DNA of 64,000 nt, taken from assembly GCA_002394665.1 (NCBI GenBank), contig DGUL01000011.1:30189-94188 (forward strand), read 5' to 3'. Every line of letters begins with the position of its first letter. The stretch's first letter is position 1. Made by a program: the position numbers and the translations under genes. Shown here piece after piece: positions 44,014 through 54,244 of the stretch. Source of the stretch: Rickettsiales bacterium UBA4311. GTDB taxonomy: Bacteria > Pseudomonadota > Alphaproteobacteria > Rickettsiales > Deianiraeaceae. Below the pieces are notes generated by a model. That model did not search any database. It was not told the origin of the DNA and worked only from the letters and a program-made list of their open reading frames with translations.

Positions 44014-45108
44014 TCATTTTATCAGCACACTATTTATGATTTCGTCCAACTCCCCATCCAAAACAGCAGAAGTGTTTCCAGTTTCAAAACCGCTTCGCAA
44101 ATCTTTTACCATTTTATATGGGTGCAAAACATAATTTCTTATTTGATTACCCCAAGAAATACCGCTTTTGGCATCCTCTGTTGCTTGTTTTTCTTCGTTT
44201 TTCTTTTTCAATTCAAGCTCGTAAAGTTTTGATTTTAATTGTTTCATTGCATTTTCACGATTTTGAAGTTGCGACCTTTGTGTTTGCGAAGCACAAACAA
44301 TGCCAGTTGGAATATGTGTAATTCTTACGGCACTTTCCGTCTTATTTACGTGCTGACCGCCTGCACCACTCGAACGATAGACATCAATTCGTAAATCAGC
44401 AGGATTTATATTTATTTCAATGTCGTCGTTGACCTCCGGATAACAAAATACACCCGCAAAGCTTGTTTGTCTTTTACCATTTGCATTAAAAGGAGAAATA
44501 CGAACCAAGCGATGTGTTCCGGTTTCATTTTTCAAAAGTCCGTACGCAAACTCTCCGGAGATTTTAATAACAACACTTTTAATTCCTGCTTCTTCACCTG
44601 CGACTTTATCAGCAATTTCAACATTAAAGCCTTTTTTTTCCGCCCACATTAAATACATTCTTAAAAGCATCTCTGCCCAATCATTGCTTTCTGTTCCGCC
44701 AGCACCGGAATTTATTTCCAAAAATGCATTACAGCTGTCCGTTTTTCCGCTAAAAAGAGATTTAATCCTCAAATCAACTACTTCCTTTTGCAATTTGTCG
44801 ATGTTATCATCAACTTCTTTCAACATTTCCTCGTCAAAATTATCATCTGGAAGCTTTAAAATCTCAATAACATCATCGATTTCTGTTTTTAAAGCGTTGA
44901 AATTTTTCAAAGTATTTTCTAGAAAAGTTTTTTCTTTTGAAAGTTCGGCAAACTTTTTTATATCGCTCCAATCTGTATTTGTTGCAATAATTTCATCAAT
45001 TTCATTCAAACGAATTTGCTTTTCTTTGATTTTTATAACATTCTCCAGTTTCAAGATTTCATTGGCAAATTCGCTAGCAACCTGCCGTGCCTCAAAAAGA
45101 CTTTTCAT
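44014..45108 (-). CDS. prfB: Peptide chain release factor 2
   Basis: A 364-residue RF2, releasing peptides at UGA and UAA. The catalytic GGQ is in YRSSGAGGQHVNKTESAVR; the anticodon-like tripeptide SPF is in VRISPFNANGKRQTSFAG. Other segments typical of the family are SGAGGTESNDWAEMLLRMY (domain 3 edge) and HPYKMVKDLRSGFETGN. The reading frame is continuous from ATG 45108, so the programmed +1 frameshift found in many RF2 genes is absent. It starts 12 bases after the transketolase stop, and the two are likely co-transcribed. Confidence 0.9.
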   Translation of the reverse strand: MKSLFEARQVASEFANEILKLENVIKIKEKQIRLNEIDEIIATNTDWSDIKKFAELSKEKTFLENTLKNFNALKTEIDDVIEILKLPDDNFDEEMLKEVDDNIDKLQKEVVDLRIKSLFSGKTDSCNAFLEINSGAGGTESNDWAEMLLRMYLMWAEKKGFNVEIADKVAGEEAGIKSVVIKISGEFAYGLLKNETGTHRLVRISPFNANGKRQTSFAGVFCYPEVNDDIEININPADLRIDVYRSSGAGGQHVNKTESAVRITHIPTGIVCASQTQRSQLQNRENAMKQLKSKLYELELKKKNEEKQATEDAKSGISWGNQIRNYVLHPYKMVKDLRSGFETGNTSAVLDGELDEIINSVLIK

Positions 45109-45119
45109 ATTTTATAAAC

Positions 45120-47081
45120 TCACCTGTTAAAATTCTTTATTTTTTCAGTGATTTTTTCAGGCGTAAAACCAAAATACTCAGCAAGGTCTTTTGCTTTTCC
45201 AGATTTTCCAAATTCGTCTATTCCTATTATTAAACCACCTTTCGTAAGCAACCCAAGAGATATGCAAGAACCTGCCTCGACCGCGACAATAGTTTGTGTT
45301 GGCTTTATTTTTCCTTCGATATTACCATATAAAATGTTATTTCTTTCTTCAAATGACAATGATTTAAGCAGATTATAGCAATAAACATTGACGACTCTTA
45401 CTTTTTTGTGTTCTCCTTCAAGGTTTTTTGCCACTTCAATAGAAAGACTTACTTCGCTCCCGCTTGTTAAAATTGTATAATCATAATTATCATCATTACA
45501 ATCTTTTGAATAATAAATGACATAAGCACCATTTGATATTGGTTGATTTTTTTCCTTTATTTGAGGCAAATTTTGACGGCTCAAAACCATACAGAACGGC
45601 TTTTTTGTTTTAATCGCAAAGTTATAGCACTCAAAAGTTTCTTCAATGTCGCAAGGTCTAAAAACCAACATCTCCGGCGTTGCTCTTAAAGCATCAAGTT
45701 GCTCTATTGGTTGGTGTGTAGTGCCGTCTTCGCCAACATAAAAACTATCGTGTGTCAAAATATGTATCATTGGCAATTTCATCAATGCAGACATACGAAT
45801 TGCAAGTTTATACGTATCGCTAAAAACCAAGAAAGTTCCAGAATAGGGGACAAAACCACAAGCCGAAAGTCCGCACATTATTCCTCCCATTGCAAACTCA
45901 CGGATGCCGTAGTGAATATAATTTCCGCTTTTATCGTCTTTTGTTATTGGCTTGCTTGCGGAATTAAAAGACATTATACTACTTCCCAAATCTGCTGTTC
46001 CGCCGATGATTTGCGGATTTTCCGCTAAAATTGCCTCTAAAACCACACCAGACGACTTCCTTGTTGCTTCGCTTTCTGTTTTTTTGAAATAGGCTAAAAT
46101 CTCCTCCTGTTTTTGTTTGGAAATTGACAATTCGCCATCAAAGAATTTTTTAATTTCGTCCTTTTTATCACTATTTTCAAACTCCTTTTGCCAGTTGTCA
46201 TAATATTCTTCATTTCTTTTCCAAAAATTCCGCCAATCGTTAAAAATATCTTCTTCAACTTCAAATGGCTGGCTTTTCCATTCCATTTTTTGCTTTAAAT
46301 CTTCGTATTCCTCATCGCTCAAAACAGATCCGTGAATTTTATTGCTATCTTGCTTCAAACAGCCATAACCAATATGCGTATGTGCTTGAATAAAAACTGG
46401 TTTTTCACTCTTTTTCGCCAGTTCAAAGCACTTATTTATTTCATCAACATTATGCCCATTGCAATCCATTACTTCAAAACCGCAGGCCTTAAAACGTGCC
46501 AACATATCTTCGCTTGTTGTAATATCCGTGCTTCCATCAATGGTAATTTTGTTATCATCGTGAACTACAATCAAATTGTTTAGTTTATGGTGTCCGGCAA
46601 AACTACACGCCTCATAGGAAATACCTTCCATTAAATCTCCATCGCTAACGAAACAATATGTCTTTGAATTAAAAAGTTTTCCAAATCTTGCTTCAAGCAT
46701 TTTCTGCCCTAATGCCATACCAACAGCACTTGAAATGCCAAAACCAAGAGGGCCTGTTGTTATTTCAACTCCGTCAAGCAAGTTATATTCCGGATGCCCT
46801 GCGGTTTTTGAATTTATTTGTCTAAAATTTCGCAAATCGTCAATGTTTATGTCGTCATATCCTGTTAAATACAGCATAGCATAAAGCATTGCCGAGCCGT
46901 GTCCTGCTGACAAAACAAACCTATCCCGTCCGACCCATTTTGCATCGTGTGGGTTGAAAACTATATGATTTTTGAAAAGTTCTGTCAAAACATCGGCAAA
47001 ACCAAGTACTATGCCAGTATGCCCACTTTTTGCTTGACGAATTTGGTCAACACCAAGAAATCTTACAGCATTTGAGTATTT
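45120..47081 (-). CDS. tkt: Transketolase, no conventional start codon visible
   Basis: Transketolase, the thiamine-diphosphate enzyme of the pentose phosphate pathway. Motifs: GHPEYNLLDGVEITTGPLG, the ThDP motif GDLMEGISYEACSFAGH...DDNKITIDG, and REFAMGGIMCGLSACG. Homology begins upstream of the first conventional codon, TTG 46988. Codons from about 47081 read KYSNAVRFLGVDQIRQAKSG, the typical N-terminus. From there to an in-frame TAA at 47144 no ATG, GTG or TTG occurs. A rare start (ATC 47108, ATT 47138, CTG), a lost start or a local indel must be assumed. Coordinates give the extent of the recognisable coding sequence. Confidence 0.85.
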   Translation of the reverse strand, partial: KYSNAVRFLGVDQIRQAKSGHTGIVLGFADVLTELFKNHIVFNPHDAKWVGRDRFVLSAGHGSAMLYAMLYLTGYDDINIDDLRNFRQINSKTAGHPEYNLLDGVEITTGPLGFGISSAVGMALGQKMLEARFGKLFNSKTYCFVSDGDLMEGISYEACSFAGHHKLNNLIVVHDDNKITIDGSTDITTSEDMLARFKACGFEVMDCNGHNVDEINKCFELAKKSEKPVFIQAHTHIGYGCLKQDSNKIHGSVLSDEEYEDLKQKMEWKSQPFEVEEDIFNDWRNFWKRNEEYYDNWQKEFENSDKKDEIKKFFDGELSISKQKQEEILAYFKKTESEATRKSSGVVLEAILAENPQIIGGTADLGSSIMSFNSASKPITKDDKSGNYIHYGIREFAMGGIMCGLSACGFVPYSGTFLVFSDTYKLAIRMSALMKLPMIHILTHDSFYVGEDGTTHQPIEQLDALRATPEMLVFRPCDIEETFECYNFAIKTKKPFCMVLSRQNLPQIKEKNQPISNGAYVIYYSKDCNDDNYDYTILTSGSEVSLSIEVAKNLEGEHKKVRVVNVYCYNLLKSLSFEERNNILYGNIEGKIKPTQTIVAVEAGSCISLGLLTKGGLIIGIDEFGKSGKAKDLAEYFGFTPEKITEKIKNFNR

Positions 47082-47276
47082 GTTTCCTAACAGAAAAAAA
47101 CGCAGGATATAAATTATTGTGGGTTTTTTATTTTCAATAAATTATATTGATATATATGTCTATGCGACTTGTATAAGTTCATTATGGTACAACCTTAAAT
47201 TTGATTACACATAAACCAACTGCTTTTTTTTAAAAAGAAAAAAATTTTCACAAAAAAATATGTTTTTTGTAATGTT

Positions 47277-48221
47277 TCATTTTATCTTCTCAATGTGTAA
47301 TCCAAGCAATTTCCTAACTTTTTCCTTCAAAGCATCAGCACAGATGTAAATATTATTGTTTTTTTCAAAAGCACAATAGTCTATATCTCCTTTTACTGCT
47401 AACGCAAGATTTGAAGGCAAAGTCCAAGGAGTTGTCGTCCAAGCAAGCATATAGCAGTTTTTGCAATCTGGAAAGGTTTTTTGTATAAAATCAGGAGTTT
47501 TTCTTAACCTAAACTTCAAAAAAACCGATTTGCTTTCGTGTTGGCGATATGCATTATCCATTTTTGTCTCAAAATTTGAAACGGGGGTTTGGCACTTCCA
47601 AGAATATGGCATCACTCTGTAATCCTCGTAAATAAGTCCTTTTTTGTAAAGTTCGCTGAACGCCCACATCACACTTTCCATATAAGGAGTTTCCATTGTT
47701 CTATACCCGCCATCAAAATCAACCCAACGACCTTGCTGCATCACGTATTCTTTCCATTCTTTTGTGTATCTTTGGACGTCCTCACGGCACAACTTGTTAA
47801 ACTCTTCAATTCCATCAAAACCATCGATTTGACTTCGCTTCGTATCCGGTTTTAAGTGCTTAATGTCTTGTTTCCCGCCGGAAAACTTTTTCTTTTTGCC
47901 GTCTTCGTCAACTATTTCAACTTCATTTTTCGTCAAAGTTTTTTCTACACCCATTTCGGCCGGCAAGCCGTGGCAATCCCAGCCAAAACGACGCTCAACC
48001 TTCTCGCCTTTCATTGTGTGATAGCGAGCGTAAATATCCTTTATAAACCCTGTCAGCAAATGCCCGTAGTGAGGTAATCCATTTGCAAATGGGGGGCCAT
48101 CAAAAAATACATACTCTTTATTGTCCTTATTTTTCTCAATAGATTTATTAAAAGTATTATTCTTTTTCCAATTTTCTTGCTGTTTTTCTTCATTTACTGC
48201 AAAGTGTGTTTTTTCAGCCAT
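47277..48221 (-). pseudogene. ileS: Truncated isoleucyl-tRNA synthetase (N-terminal third)
   Basis: The first 314 residues of an isoleucyl-tRNA synthetase. The class I signature is LPHYGHLLTG (HYGH at 51-54), followed by ERRFGWDCHGLPAEMGVEK and the start of the editing domain (AWTTTPWTLPSNLA). The gene stops with TAA in mid-editing domain. The KMSKS loop, the rest of the editing domain and the anticodon-binding domain are absent: full-length enzymes are near 1000 residues. ATG 48221 is two bases from the pdhB stop, so it was part of the pdhB operon. A functional copy must lie elsewhere, since the enzyme is essential. Confidence 0.8.
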
Positions 48222-48222
48222 A

Positions 48223-49206
48223 TTAGTTTTTATTACACATTTCCAAAGCATTACGGACAATATCCTCACTTTTTACAAGTGATGCTTTTTCAATATTTGG
48301 CGAATATGGCAACGGAACATCAACCAACGACACACGGCGAGGTTCGCAGTCAAGATAATCAAAACAATTTTCATTTACTTCTGCAATAATTTCACTTGCA
48401 ATACCCGCGAAATGCCAACAATCTTCGGCAATTAAAACACGACCAGTTTTTTTAACGCTCTCAAAAATCATTTCCGCATCAAGTGGGCGTAGTGTTCTTA
48501 AATCTATAAAATCAACGCTAACTCCTTGATTTTCAAGTTCGGCGACCGCTTCTGTTGTTGCCTTCATTGAATACGAATACGAAATAATTGTAATGTCGCT
48601 ACCTTCTTGAACTTTTTTTGCTTTTCCAATTTCAATATACTCTTCTGCATCGTCATCAATCTCCATTTTTTCTCCGTATAATAACTCATTTTCCAAAAAT
48701 ACAACCGGATTATCGTTGATTATAGCAGACTTCAAAAGTCCCTTCATGTCTTGTGCCGTGTATGGAGCGATTACGATTAAACCTGGGACGTTTGCATACC
48801 AAGGAGCAAAAGATTGAGCATGTTGGGCTCCAACGGCTTTTGAAATGCCGTTTGCACCGCGGAAGACAATAGGGCAAGTCAATTTTCCACCGGACATATA
48901 CCTTCCTTTTCCAGCTGTGTTTATAATGTGATCTATCGCTTGCATAGCGAAGTTAAAAGTCATAAACTCAACTATTGGACGCAATCCTTTATATGCCGAG
49001 CCTATTGCCAAGCCAGTAAAACCATATTCCGTAATTGGAGTGTCTATAACTCTCTTATCGCCAAATTCTTTCCACATCCCTTGCGAAACCTTATATGCTC
49101 CGTTGTATTGTGCCACTTCCTCGCCAAGGAGATAAACATTTTCGTTTTTTCTCATCTCCTCGCTCATTGCCTCGCAAAGTGCTTCACGAATGGTTATTGT
49201 CCTCAT
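48223..49206 (-). CDS. pdhB: Pyruvate dehydrogenase E1 component, beta subunit
   Basis: A 327-residue E1-beta subunit of pyruvate dehydrogenase, which decarboxylates pyruvate with ThDP. Motifs: TIREALCEAMSEEM, LLGEEVAQYNGAYKVSQG, TPITEYGFTGLAIGSAY, FMTFNFAMQAIDHIIN and EDCWHFAGIASEI. ATG 49206 is preferred over an upstream frame. It is separated from pdhC by a divergent 3.5-kb gene, and the alpha-subunit gene is not in the window. The truncated ileS follows closely. Confidence 0.9.
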   Translation of the reverse strand: MRTITIREALCEAMSEEMRKNENVYLLGEEVAQYNGAYKVSQGMWKEFGDKRVIDTPITEYGFTGLAIGSAYKGLRPIVEFMTFNFAMQAIDHIINTAGKGRYMSGGKLTCPIVFRGANGISKAVGAQHAQSFAPWYANVPGLIVIAPYTAQDMKGLLKSAIINDNPVVFLENELLYGEKMEIDDDAEEYIEIGKAKKVQEGSDITIISYSYSMKATTEAVAELENQGVSVDFIDLRTLRPLDAEMIFESVKKTGRVLIAEDCWHFAGIASEIIAEVNENCFDYLDCEPRRVSLVDVPLPYSPNIEKASLVKSEDIVRNALEMCNKN

Positions 49207-49215
49207 CGCTATAAA

Positions 49216-52200
49216 ATGGATTTCAATGTGAGTAAAAATCAAGTGAAATTTGAATATTGTTTGTTTTTTGGTAAAATTTCCGCGAGGTTTGTGAGCGAAA
49301 AAAACGAAACGACAACACAGGTTGATAATGGTGTACACGAACCTGATAATGAAATATTGGACGAAGGTGCAACGCCTGTCGGTGTTGAAGAAAATAAGAA
49401 TGTAAGTGAGAATATAAAATCAGATACACAAGATTTAAATGATGCCAAAACAGAAGATAATAAAGAAGATCAGCAGGAGCAAAGTAGCAATGCAGAGATT
49501 AAAAAGGAAAATGTTGTAGAAGATAAAAACAATGAAGAAGCAATTCTAAATAGTGAGAGTTCTAAGAATGACAATATTTCAACAAATACTTCAACAGGAA
49601 CGGACAATAAAACTGAAAAACCAGTTCAACCAAAGGATGATAAAAACGAAAAGAATAGTAATATGATAGCTGAGGATGTGATTCTTTTGCACGAAAATAT
49701 CCTTAAGAAGGAAAAAGAAGCAGAATTAAAAGAGAATTCAATGAGCGTTAAAAAGCAACAATCACAACAATTGCAGGAGAACGTTCAGAACAGTCCGTTA
49801 GGTCAAGGAAGTATGGAGGATATGTTGAGAAACAGGATTAACCAACTTCGTTTGGAAGAAATAGAAGCACGACAAGCGGAAATCCGGCAAAAACGAATAG
49901 ATAATATAGAGAATCGATTAAATAGAAAAAGGCAAGAGATAGACGATAAATATGCAGAAGACGAAGAAGATGCGAATGATCATTTAAAAATAGGAATAGC
50001 TATTTTTGCTGTAGCCTCTGTTGTTTTGTTTTTTGTCGCTCCTTATTTGATACCTCTTGCGTTTGAACTATGCCTTGGTATACCTGTTGCCGAAAAGCTT
50101 GCGATAAATAGTAAAAAGCAGGCAGAAATGGAGAAATATAAAAATAGTTTGCAAGGGTTGTATAAGGGCGATAATTTTTTAGAAAATTATGTAAAAAATT
50201 GGGAAAATCCGTACGGCAAAGCCGTTGAGGATTTACAAAAACAACTTGATGCTTGTAAGGATTGTAAGGATGGGAAAATTACTCCTAAACAATTTGTTGA
50301 CGAGGTAAAAAAGCTTAATCCAGAACTTAAGAGTAAAATGGAAAAGATAGAGAAAGTGATGGATAAAATGAAAGATAAAATGAAAAATGCAAAATTAACG
50401 GAGGATCAAATTAAAAAAATAGCAGGTGCAAAGAATTTTAAAGAAATGATGAATAATATTGGCAACGGCATCGATAAAGATGTTAAAAAAGCCATTGCAG
50501 ACGAGATTGCAAAAGACAACGATGAGAAAATTAAAAAATTAGAAGGTAAGGGAGGTTTGAAAGAAGAAGAAAAAAAGGAGCTTGAAAGCTTAAAAAAAGA
50601 AAACGAAGAAATAAATAGTTGGAAAAAAGAAGAGGAAGAAAAGGAGAAAAACCAAGGTGTCGAAAAAGTAGAAAATGAGATATCAAAACAATCAAATGGA
50701 GAAGAAAAAGAGCAAGGAGGTGATAAAACAAAAGGTGATAATTTAAAAGAAAATGAACAAGATCAACAAAAAGAAGTGGATAACAACGAGCAGGATAACG
50801 ATTTAACAAAGGACGATAGTGATAAAAGTAAGGAAAATAATCAATCTAAAACAGAAGATGACAAAGAAAAAAGTGAAAATCAAAATGCAGTTGTATCAAA
50901 CACAGAAAATAAAGAAACAGAAATTCAAGGTTTGGGCAACGAAGGATTGCAAGCTTCGGATACAGTCCAAGAACAAGATCAAGTTGAAGCGAACAACAAA
51001 GATAATCAAGAAAATCTTGCTAATTCAGCGGAAGAAAATCAAATCTCATTAGATAATAACAATGCAAATATTCAAGGGCAACAGCCAGCACAAGATTTAA
51101 ACGGCATAGGTGTTAATAATGATTCAGCAAATCAAGAAAAGCAAGAAAATCAAGATATTTTAAATGATGAAAACGAAGAAAAACAAAATAATGGCGTACT
51201 ACAAGAAGCAAGCAATACGTTGAATGAAAACTCGAATAGTGAGCTACAAGGGCAAGAGATAAAGGACTTATCTGGTATAACGACAAATGAAGATAATCAA
51301 TTGGCAAGTTCGCAACAAGAAAATAATACAACTATAAATAATAATTTTGATACAACGAAGCTTGAAAATAAAATCAATGATAGCGTTGGCGGTGTAAGTA
51401 GTCAAGTAAGCGTTATTGACAACAAACTTGAAGCAATATTAGGACAAATCAATCTTCAAAAAGAAATCGATACACAAATGCAATCTTTGGAAGATAAGCA
51501 GAAGCAAAATGCTGAGTGGGAAAAGAACTTGCAAGGACAACAAGAGGAACAACAAAGCAAAGAAAAAGAGTTGAGTGAAAAGGAAAGTAAACTACAAGAA
51601 CAACAAGAATATATCAAACAAGAGCAAGAAAATATAAAAAATACTAAGTCAGAATATAATAAAAAAATGACAGAAATGAAGGCAATGCAGGAAAAACTTG
51701 AACAAGAGAAACAAGAATTAAAACTAAAACAAACTCAACTGGATTCTATGATAAATCAGAAAAAAGAAGAAAAAGTACAAGTTGACACAAACCTTGAAAA
51801 GAAAAACAACACATTAGAGAATGAGAACAATGGCTTAAAAAATAATATAGATGTATTACAAAAGCAACTAAACGATTTAAAAAATAAAAACAATCTAACG
51901 GATAAAGAAAAAGAAAAACTTGAAGCAGAATTAAAAGAAAAAATAGCAAAATTACAAAATGAAGGAAAGGAAAAAGATGAAAAAATAGGCGGTCTCACGA
52001 AAGAGAATAAAGAACAACAAAATGTAATTCAGCAACAAAATAGCAAAATGAACGAACAGCGAAACACTATAAGTAATCAGGAAGCGGAAATCAACAAATT
52101 AAAAGAACAACTTGCTCAAATGCAAAAAAGTCACGAAGATCAGATTGCAAAAATGGAAAAGTCGCATGCCGTGCAAATGAATAAGTTTAATAAATATGCC

Positions 52201-52788
52201 GAACAAATACAAATGCAAGAGAAAAAAGAATTGTTAAATAATTGTAAGCTCCTTCATGGTGTTCTTTATGGTGATGGCCAATTTGATATGTCTAAATGGG
52301 CAGAAAAAAGTGTAAAGGATCTAAATTCTGAGTTAGAAAAAATGACAAATCAAACACAAACTGCTGTTAAGAAGATGTACACACGGAGCTGGGGCGATAA
52401 AGCTCCTAAGTGCAATTTTTCATCGTTAGATATGTCTGCTTTGAATACAGTTGAAGAAAAAGTTGAGTTTATAAAATTGTTAAAAAATCAAAAAAGTTCA
52501 ATTACGCTTAACGATATAGAAAAAGCATTAAAAAATGCAAAAAATAAGTGCAATCAATCGAGTAAAATGATGAATAAAAAAGCATTAGAAAATGAATACA
52601 GCAACAAAAAGCCAATAGAAACATTTGGTATCAAAGTTAATAACTTCATAAGCAGTGAAGATAAAACTAAAGAAAAAAACAATGTAATAAAATTGGGCAA
52701 CGTCGGGAAAGCACAAGGGACAATGCCAGCACAGACCATATCATCTGGACAAAAATCGGGAAAAACAACTGCATTATCAGTTAGTTAA
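49216..52788 (+). CDS. Large coiled-coil membrane protein of unknown function
   Basis: About 1190 residues, unrecognised. The N-terminal 250 residues are acidic and rich in E, N, Q and K. A hydrophobic hairpin (IGIAIFAVASVVLFFVAPYL, about residues 255-300) follows. The middle is very low-complexity, with hundreds of E/K/Q/N residues and long coiled-coils (about 720-1000). The C-terminal 150 residues are globular with a few cysteines. ATG 49216 lies only nine bases from the divergent pdhB start. GTG 49291 has a better-placed ribosome binding site (GAGG) and promoter, so the real start may be there. It may be a surface or secreted effector-type protein, but this is speculation. Confidence 0.6.
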   Translation: MDFNVSKNQVKFEYCLFFGKISARFVSEKNETTTQVDNGVHEPDNEILDEGATPVGVEENKNVSENIKSDTQDLNDAKTEDNKEDQQEQSSNAEIKKENVVEDKNNEEAILNSESSKNDNISTNTSTGTDNKTEKPVQPKDDKNEKNSNMIAEDVILLHENILKKEKEAELKENSMSVKKQQSQQLQENVQNSPLGQGSMEDMLRNRINQLRLEEIEARQAEIRQKRIDNIENRLNRKRQEIDDKYAEDEEDANDHLKIGIAIFAVASVVLFFVAPYLIPLAFELCLGIPVAEKLAINSKKQAEMEKYKNSLQGLYKGDNFLENYVKNWENPYGKAVEDLQKQLDACKDCKDGKITPKQFVDEVKKLNPELKSKMEKIEKVMDKMKDKMKNAKLTEDQIKKIAGAKNFKEMMNNIGNGIDKDVKKAIADEIAKDNDEKIKKLEGKGGLKEEEKKELESLKKENEEINSWKKEEEEKEKNQGVEKVENEISKQSNGEEKEQGGDKTKGDNLKENEQDQQKEVDNNEQDNDLTKDDSDKSKENNQSKTEDDKEKSENQNAVVSNTENKETEIQGLGNEGLQASDTVQEQDQVEANNKDNQENLANSAEENQISLDNNNANIQGQQPAQDLNGIGVNNDSANQEKQENQDILNDENEEKQNNGVLQEASNTLNENSNSELQGQEIKDLSGITTNEDNQLASSQQENNTTINNNFDTTKLENKINDSVGGVSSQVSVIDNKLEAILGQINLQKEIDTQMQSLEDKQKQNAEWEKNLQGQQEEQQSKEKELSEKESKLQEQQEYIKQEQENIKNTKSEYNKKMTEMKAMQEKLEQEKQELKLKQTQLDSMINQKKEEKVQVDTNLEKKNNTLENENNGLKNNIDVLQKQLNDLKNKNNLTDKEKEKLEAELKEKIAKLQNEGKEKDEKIGGLTKENKEQQNVIQQQNSKMNEQRNTISNQEAEINKLKEQLAQMQKSHEDQIAKMEKSHAVQMNKFNKYAEQIQMQEKKELLNNCKLLHGVLYGDGQFDMSKWAEKSVKDLNSELEKMTNQTQTAVKKMYTRSWGDKAPKCNFSSLDMSALNTVEEKVEFIKLLKNQKSSITLNDIEKALKNAKNKCNQSSKMMNKKALENEYSNKKPIETFGIKVNNFISSEDKTKEKNNVIKLGNVGKAQGTMPAQTISSGQKSGKTTALSVS
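49250..49277 (+). promoter_or_regulatory. Sigma-70-like promoter for the coiled-coil gene
   Basis: TTGAAT at 49250-49255, a 16-base T-rich spacer, then TAAAAT at 49272-49277. It would start transcription near 49284, downstream of ATG 49216, and so supports GTG 49291 as the start. Confidence 0.4.
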
Positions 52789-52799
52789 AACCAAAAACA

Positions 52800-54095
52800 T
52801 CATCCAAGCATCATCATTGGCTTTTCCAAAAATAATTTAACATCACTCGCAAATTGTGCCAAAACAGCTCCGTCTATTACTCTATGATCCGCAGAAAAAG
52901 TGATATTGCAATATGGTCGCGCTTCTATGCTCCCATTTTCACCAGCAACAACTTTGTTTTGAATACATCCAACAGCAATAATGCAACTTTGAGGAGGATT
53001 TATAATTGAAGTAAATTCTTCAACTCCATACATTCCAAGGTTTGAAATTGAAACTGCTCCGCCGGAATATTCGCTTGGCGAAAGTGAACCTTCTCTGGCT
53101 TTCTTAACCATTTCTTTTATCGTGGAAGATAATTGTAATAATCCCATTTGATCGGCATTTTTTACAACAGGTGTCAAAATTCCACCTTCAACAGAGCAGG
53201 CAATGGATATATCTATATTATTAAATTTGCGAATTTTGCCATTAAGCCAAATTGTATTGATCTCTGGATGCTTTCTTATTGCTTTTGCAATTACCATTGT
53301 AATAATGTCGTTTGCGGATATTTTGAACTCCGGTTTTCCATCTATAATTTTGGCGACTTTGTTTATTTCCATTCTAAAATTTGTAAAATTCGTCATGTCG
53401 GCTGATATTTTTAAATACCAATGAGGAATTTGCTGTTTGCTTTCAAGTAATCTTTTTGCAATTGTTCCTCGCATACCGGTCGGTTCAATGTCAACGTATT
53501 CAACCGAATTTCTGCCATACACAGCACCAATAAAGGAGGCGTTTTTATTTTGTTTTATAAAATTATCAACGTCTGCTTTTATAATTCTCCCATTAGGCCC
53601 CGTGCCCGATGGTATTGAATTTATATTCACATTGTTCTGTTTTGCTATATTTTTTGCTAACGGACTGGCGAAAATTTTATTGTTTGTAATTGGTGCGATT
53701 GTGTAAGTTGATTTTATGTTGTTATGTTCTGTCTCTTGTTTTTTTTCTTCAACAATACTCGCAGATTTCTTTTCCTCCTGTTCTGTTTTTTGTGTTTCTT
53801 GACTTGCTGTCGCACTTTCTTCAACTTTGTAAGTTGCTAATACATCGGCATTTTCACCTTTTTCAAGTAATAAAGCAATGGTTTTATTAACAGCAACGAC
53901 ATCGTTGAGTTGATATAGAAGTTTTCCAATTGTGCCCTTATCTTGTGCCTCAACTTCCATTATTGCTTTGTCCGTCTCTACTTCTAAAATTACGTCGCCA
54001 ACATCAATTTTATCGCCTTCTTTTTTATTCCAACTTACAATTTTACCTTCCTCCATGGTTGGCGAAAGAGCCGGCATTTTGACTTCCAAAACCAT
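52800..54095 (-). CDS. pdhC: Pyruvate dehydrogenase E2 (dihydrolipoamide acetyltransferase)
   Basis: A 431-residue E2 component. Residues 1-76 form one lipoyl domain with the lipoylation Lys43 in VETDKAIM. A charged linker follows, then a peripheral-subunit-binding domain (ASPLAKNIAKQNN...GTGPNGRIIKADV, about 143-178) and the catalytic domain (200-431) with the active-site DHRVIDG near 403-409. It transfers acetyl from E1 to CoA in the PDH complex. It starts at ATG 54095 and ends close to the convergent coiled-coil gene; the space in which it is split from pdhB is unusual. Confidence 0.9.
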   Translation of the reverse strand: MVLEVKMPALSPTMEEGKIVSWNKKEGDKIDVGDVILEVETDKAIMEVEAQDKGTIGKLLYQLNDVVAVNKTIALLLEKGENADVLATYKVEESATASQETQKTEQEEKKSASIVEEKKQETEHNNIKSTYTIAPITNNKIFASPLAKNIAKQNNVNINSIPSGTGPNGRIIKADVDNFIKQNKNASFIGAVYGRNSVEYVDIEPTGMRGTIAKRLLESKQQIPHWYLKISADMTNFTNFRMEINKVAKIIDGKPEFKISANDIITMVIAKAIRKHPEINTIWLNGKIRKFNNIDISIACSVEGGILTPVVKNADQMGLLQLSSTIKEMVKKAREGSLSPSEYSGGAVSISNLGMYGVEEFTSIINPPQSCIIAVGCIQNKVVAGENGSIEARPYCNITFSADHRVIDGAVLAQFASDVKLFLEKPMMMLG

Positions 54096-54244
54096 AACTT
54101 AAAAGAACACCAAGAGACACTTTTGATAAAAATTTTATTTTCAAGCTCATAATAAACAATTTAGAAAATTAAAAAAGCAGCTTTTTAATTGCTTCCTTGA
54201 CTTTAATCATTTTTTATAAAAAATTTAGTTAGCTGTTTATTTTT

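Noticed and set aside
44014..45108. Programmed +1 frameshift in prfB
   Set aside because: The frame is continuous from ATG 45108; no internal UGA shift site is present.
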